DNA of 64,000 bases from UBA6016 sp041915365 (GTDB lineage: Bacteria > Campylobacterota > Campylobacteria > Campylobacterales > UBA6016). Below, piece by piece: positions 62,097 through 64,000 of the stretch. Made by a program: the position numbers and the translations under genes. Below the pieces are notes generated by a model. The model was not told the origin of the DNA, did not search any database, and worked only from the letters and a program-made list of their open reading frames with translations. The stretch's first letter is position 1; every line of letters begins with the position of its first letter. The DNA lies in NCBI GenBank assembly GCA_041915365.1, contig JAYSBP010000013.1:1-64000 (forward strand). The letters run 5' to 3'.

Positions 62097-63130
62097 TTCA
62101 TCTCTTCTGCCGTACGCACTATCGCCTCGGCTATTCTATCCAAATCGTATTGCCTCTCTACGCCGCCAAGCTCATAAGCTACTTTTGGCATACCGTAGAC
62201 CACACAACTATCTTCGTTTTGACCTATAGTTCTAGCTCCGGTCTTTCTCATGGCAAGCATACCTTTTGCGCCGTCCGCACCCATTCCAGTAAGTATTACA
62301 CCTATTGAGTTTGCTCCCGCAGTTTTGGCGACGGAGTTGAACATCACGTCAACGCTAGGTCTGTGCCCAGATACTTTCTCCCCTGAGCCTATCTCAACAA
62401 AATACCTAGCCCCAGAGCGACGAAGAACCATGTGATAATCCCCTGGCGCTATAAGCACTTTGCCGACACCCAAAAAATCTCCGTTTTTTGCCTCTTTTAC
62501 CTCTACGGCGCATATCTCGTTTAGTCTATCGGCAAAAGATTTTGTAAAATTCGGCGGCATGTGCTGCACTATGATAATCCCGGGGATATTGGCAGGCAAC
62601 TTAATAAGAACATCTTTAATTGCTTCAGTACCGCCAGTTGAAGCCCCTATTGCTATTACTTTGTCCGTTGTTTCGGCTAGGGCGGAATAGCTGACTTTTT
62701 GCACCACTGCCGCACTTTTTTTGCGTATAACTTTCGCTTTTGCGGCAGCTTTTACTTTTGATATTATCTCTTCTCTGATATCGTCTATGCCGTCATAGAT
62801 ATTTGAGTGCGGCTTCGGCACAAAATCAACGGCTCCGGCCTCAAGCGCTTCAAGGGTAGTAGCCGCCCCCTTTTGGGTAAGCGAAGATATCATCACGGCT
62901 GGGGTTGGCATATGTGCCATCAGCTTTTTAAGAAAAGTGATACCGTCCATTCTAGGCATCTCAACGTCCAAGCACACGACATCCGGACGTAGCTCAACTA
63001 TCTTATCTCTAGCAACATAAGCATCCTGGGCGACACCGACAACCTCTATCTCTTTGTCCGATTCTAACACCTCTCTAACAACCGCTCTAGCCGTAGCGCT
63101 ATCGTCTACTATCAAAACTCTAATGCTCAA
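62093..63130 (-). CDS. cheB: Chemotaxis methylesterase CheB
   Basis: 345 residues with both domains. Receiver (1-120): VDDS, phospho-Asp in VVCLDVEMPRMDG, and Lys in VPKPHS. Methylesterase: Ser in AIGASTGGTEAI, His in IIVQHMPPNFTKSFADR and Asp in TGMGADGAKGM. It removes methyl groups from chemoreceptors and deamidates them. Many Campylobacter-type CheB proteins lack the receiver domain; this one has it, so it can be controlled by CheA. It starts at TTG 63130 after GGAGG. cheD lies two bases upstream. Confidence 0.95.
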   Translation of the reverse strand: MSIRVLIVDDSATARAVVREVLESDKEIEVVGVAQDAYVARDKIVELRPDVVCLDVEMPRMDGITFLKKLMAHMPTPAVMISSLTQKGAATTLEALEAGAVDFVPKPHSNIYDGIDDIREEIISKVKAAAKAKVIRKKSAAVVQKVSYSALAETTDKVIAIGASTGGTEAIKDVLIKLPANIPGIIIVQHMPPNFTKSFADRLNEICAVEVKEAKNGDFLGVGKVLIAPGDYHMVLRRSGARYFVEIGSGEKVSGHRPSVDVMFNSVAKTAGANSIGVILTGMGADGAKGMLAMRKTGARTIGQNEDSCVVYGMPKVAYELGGVERQYDLDRIAEAIVRTAEEMK

Positions 63131-63132
63131 GA

Positions 63133-63600
63133 TTATTGTCCTCCACCTTGTCCAGCATATTTCATAAACACTTTACCAGTATCACTTCTCATCATAATAC
63201 GTCGACCGCTCGCCCCGCCAGTATCCTCTGCGGTAACTTGTATTTTGTACTCGGCTAGTATCTCTTTTGCGGTTAGTATATTTCTCTTACCTATCATCAT
63301 ATCCTCCGAAGAAGATATATTGATGCTAGCTCCGCCGAATATTTTTGCCTCCATATTTGACGGATTACACCCTATATCCATCATGGATTGTATCATTCTA
63401 GGAACGGATACATTGCCGAATTTTGGACTTTGAAGCCCATTGCCGTTCCAAAGAGGCAAAAGATAGTGGTTCATCCCCCCGACCATCTTGTATTTATCGA
63501 ACAGACAAACGGCGACGCAAGAGCCGAGAACGGTCGAAATCTCGGTCGGCGAAAAGCCTATATGTATCTGCCCTACATGAATAAAAACTTTTTCGTACAT
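63133..63600 (-). CDS. cheD: Chemoreceptor glutamine deamidase CheD
   Basis: 155 residues. HIGFSPTEISTVLGSCVAVC has the catalytic Cys, GGMNHYLLPLW the His, and EAKIFGGASI the conserved Thr/Ser region of CheD. It deamidates receptor glutamines and may bind CheC/CheY-type phosphatases. AAAGGG precedes ATG 63600. It lies 11 bases behind the histidine kinase gene and two bases before cheB, forming an adaptation operon. Confidence 0.95.
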   Translation of the reverse strand: MYEKVFIHVGQIHIGFSPTEISTVLGSCVAVCLFDKYKMVGGMNHYLLPLWNGNGLQSPKFGNVSVPRMIQSMMDIGCNPSNMEAKIFGGASINISSSEDMMIGKRNILTAKEILAEYKIQVTAEDTGGASGRRIMMRSDTGKVFMKYAGQGGGQ

Positions 63601-63611
63601 CCTAGACCCTT

Positions 63612-64000
63612 TTACATTTCAAAGGCGTCATCAAAATCTTCAAAAAGTATATCATTAGAGCCGCCACTGCCGCTACTGATGAGATCCTCGCTAGGTAGCG
63701 GTATAAATATTTTAAATTCTGTTTTTCCCTCTTCACTGTCATAATCAACATCGCCACCAAGGGCCTCAACAACTCCTTTTACCACACTAAGACCAAGACC
63801 AAGGCCTGTTTTTGCTCTTGTTGTGCCCTTGCTAAACTGCGTAAATCTGTTGTATACGAGCAGCTTATTTTCTACAGATATTCCCTCGCCGTCGTCTTTT
63901 ACGTCAATATATAGGTTTGTGTCGTCGTTTTTGACCTCAACCCAGATATGACCATTTTCAAATGTATACTCACAGGCGTTAGATACAAGATTTAGAAGTA
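63612..64000 (-). CDS. Histidine kinase C-terminal part, N-terminus beyond the window
   Basis: About 128 residues visible. ATPase boxes: LLNLVSNACEYT (N box), VKDDGEGIS (G1) and TGLGLGLSVVKGVVEALGG (G2). An acidic tail follows the domain (SGSGGSNDILFEDFDDAFEM). It lacks the CheW-like domain of CheA and has an ordinary HATPase arrangement, so it is a separate kinase upstream of cheD and cheB in the same operon. Its sensor part is to the right of the window. Confidence 0.85.
   Translation of the reverse strand, partial: LLNLVSNACEYTFENGHIWVEVKNDDTNLYIDVKDDGEGISVENKLLVYNRFTQFSKGTTRAKTGLGLGLSVVKGVVEALGGDVDYDSEEGKTEFKIFIPLPSEDLISSGSGGSNDILFEDFDDAFEM

Overview
The window looks like chromosome from a member of the Campylobacterota (epsilonproteobacteria), most likely a sulfur-oxidising chemolithoautotroph related to Sulfurimonas, Sulfuricurvum or Sulfurovum. 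This is inferred from protein features, not from a database search. The signs are a sulfide:quinone oxidoreductase-type flavoprotein, the long form of DapD, several HWRQPL-type sensor kinases, an AddAB-type nuclease pair, and tightly packed AT-rich genes with frequent TTG starts. No rRNA, tRNA, CRISPR array, transposase or phage gene was seen.

Positions 1-21189 (minus strand) hold a run of 14 genes for alpha-glucan storage and glycolysis. In transcription order they are: a GT35-like glucan phosphorylase homologue, pyruvate kinase, glyceraldehyde-3-phosphate dehydrogenase, glucose-6-phosphate isomerase, 6-phosphofructokinase, an NDH-2-like flavoprotein, an ADP-forming acyl-CoA synthetase, a second longer pyruvate kinase-like protein, a sugar-nucleotidyltransferase/phosphomannomutase-like fusion, two GH57 enzymes, a GalT homologue, a DUF4912 protein and a GH57 branching enzyme that runs off the left edge. 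Together they could mobilise stored glucan to acetyl-CoA and acetate with ATP gain. Several members have altered active sites.

Positions 21190-25590 hold a phosphate-response locus: pstS (minus), and phoU, a PhoB-type regulator and a PhoR-type kinase (plus), with 11-bp-phased GTAAC/GTCAT repeats between the divergent genes. Positions 25594-31734 hold a TolC/adaptor/RND efflux system followed by efp. Positions 31810-34324 hold a membrane-anchored degenerate peptide deformylase-like protein, then the sqr-type gene with a 53-codon gene behind it.

Positions 34602-37449 (plus) hold a 35-codon membrane peptide, mltA, a polysaccharide deacetylase and a radical SAM/SPASM protein. Positions 37444-40466 (minus) hold a kinase / receiver / receiver-PAS-GGDEF signalling set. 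kdsA diverges from an aguA-aguB-kdsB-kdsC operon (41420-44547). A sensor kinase with a PhnD-like periplasmic domain follows and is split by a frameshift at a nine-A tract. A cytochrome c and a Lys/Ala-rich small exported protein come next.

Positions 47937-64000 carry housekeeping and signalling genes: an unknown 211-residue protein, a nitroreductase, an orphan ParB-like protein, dapD, a DedA protein, addA/addB-like genes, a guanine-deaminase-like protein, a Cache-domain kinase, a C-terminal J-domain protein, a YihY protein, a D-2-hydroxyacid dehydrogenase, cheB, cheD and a truncated histidine kinase.
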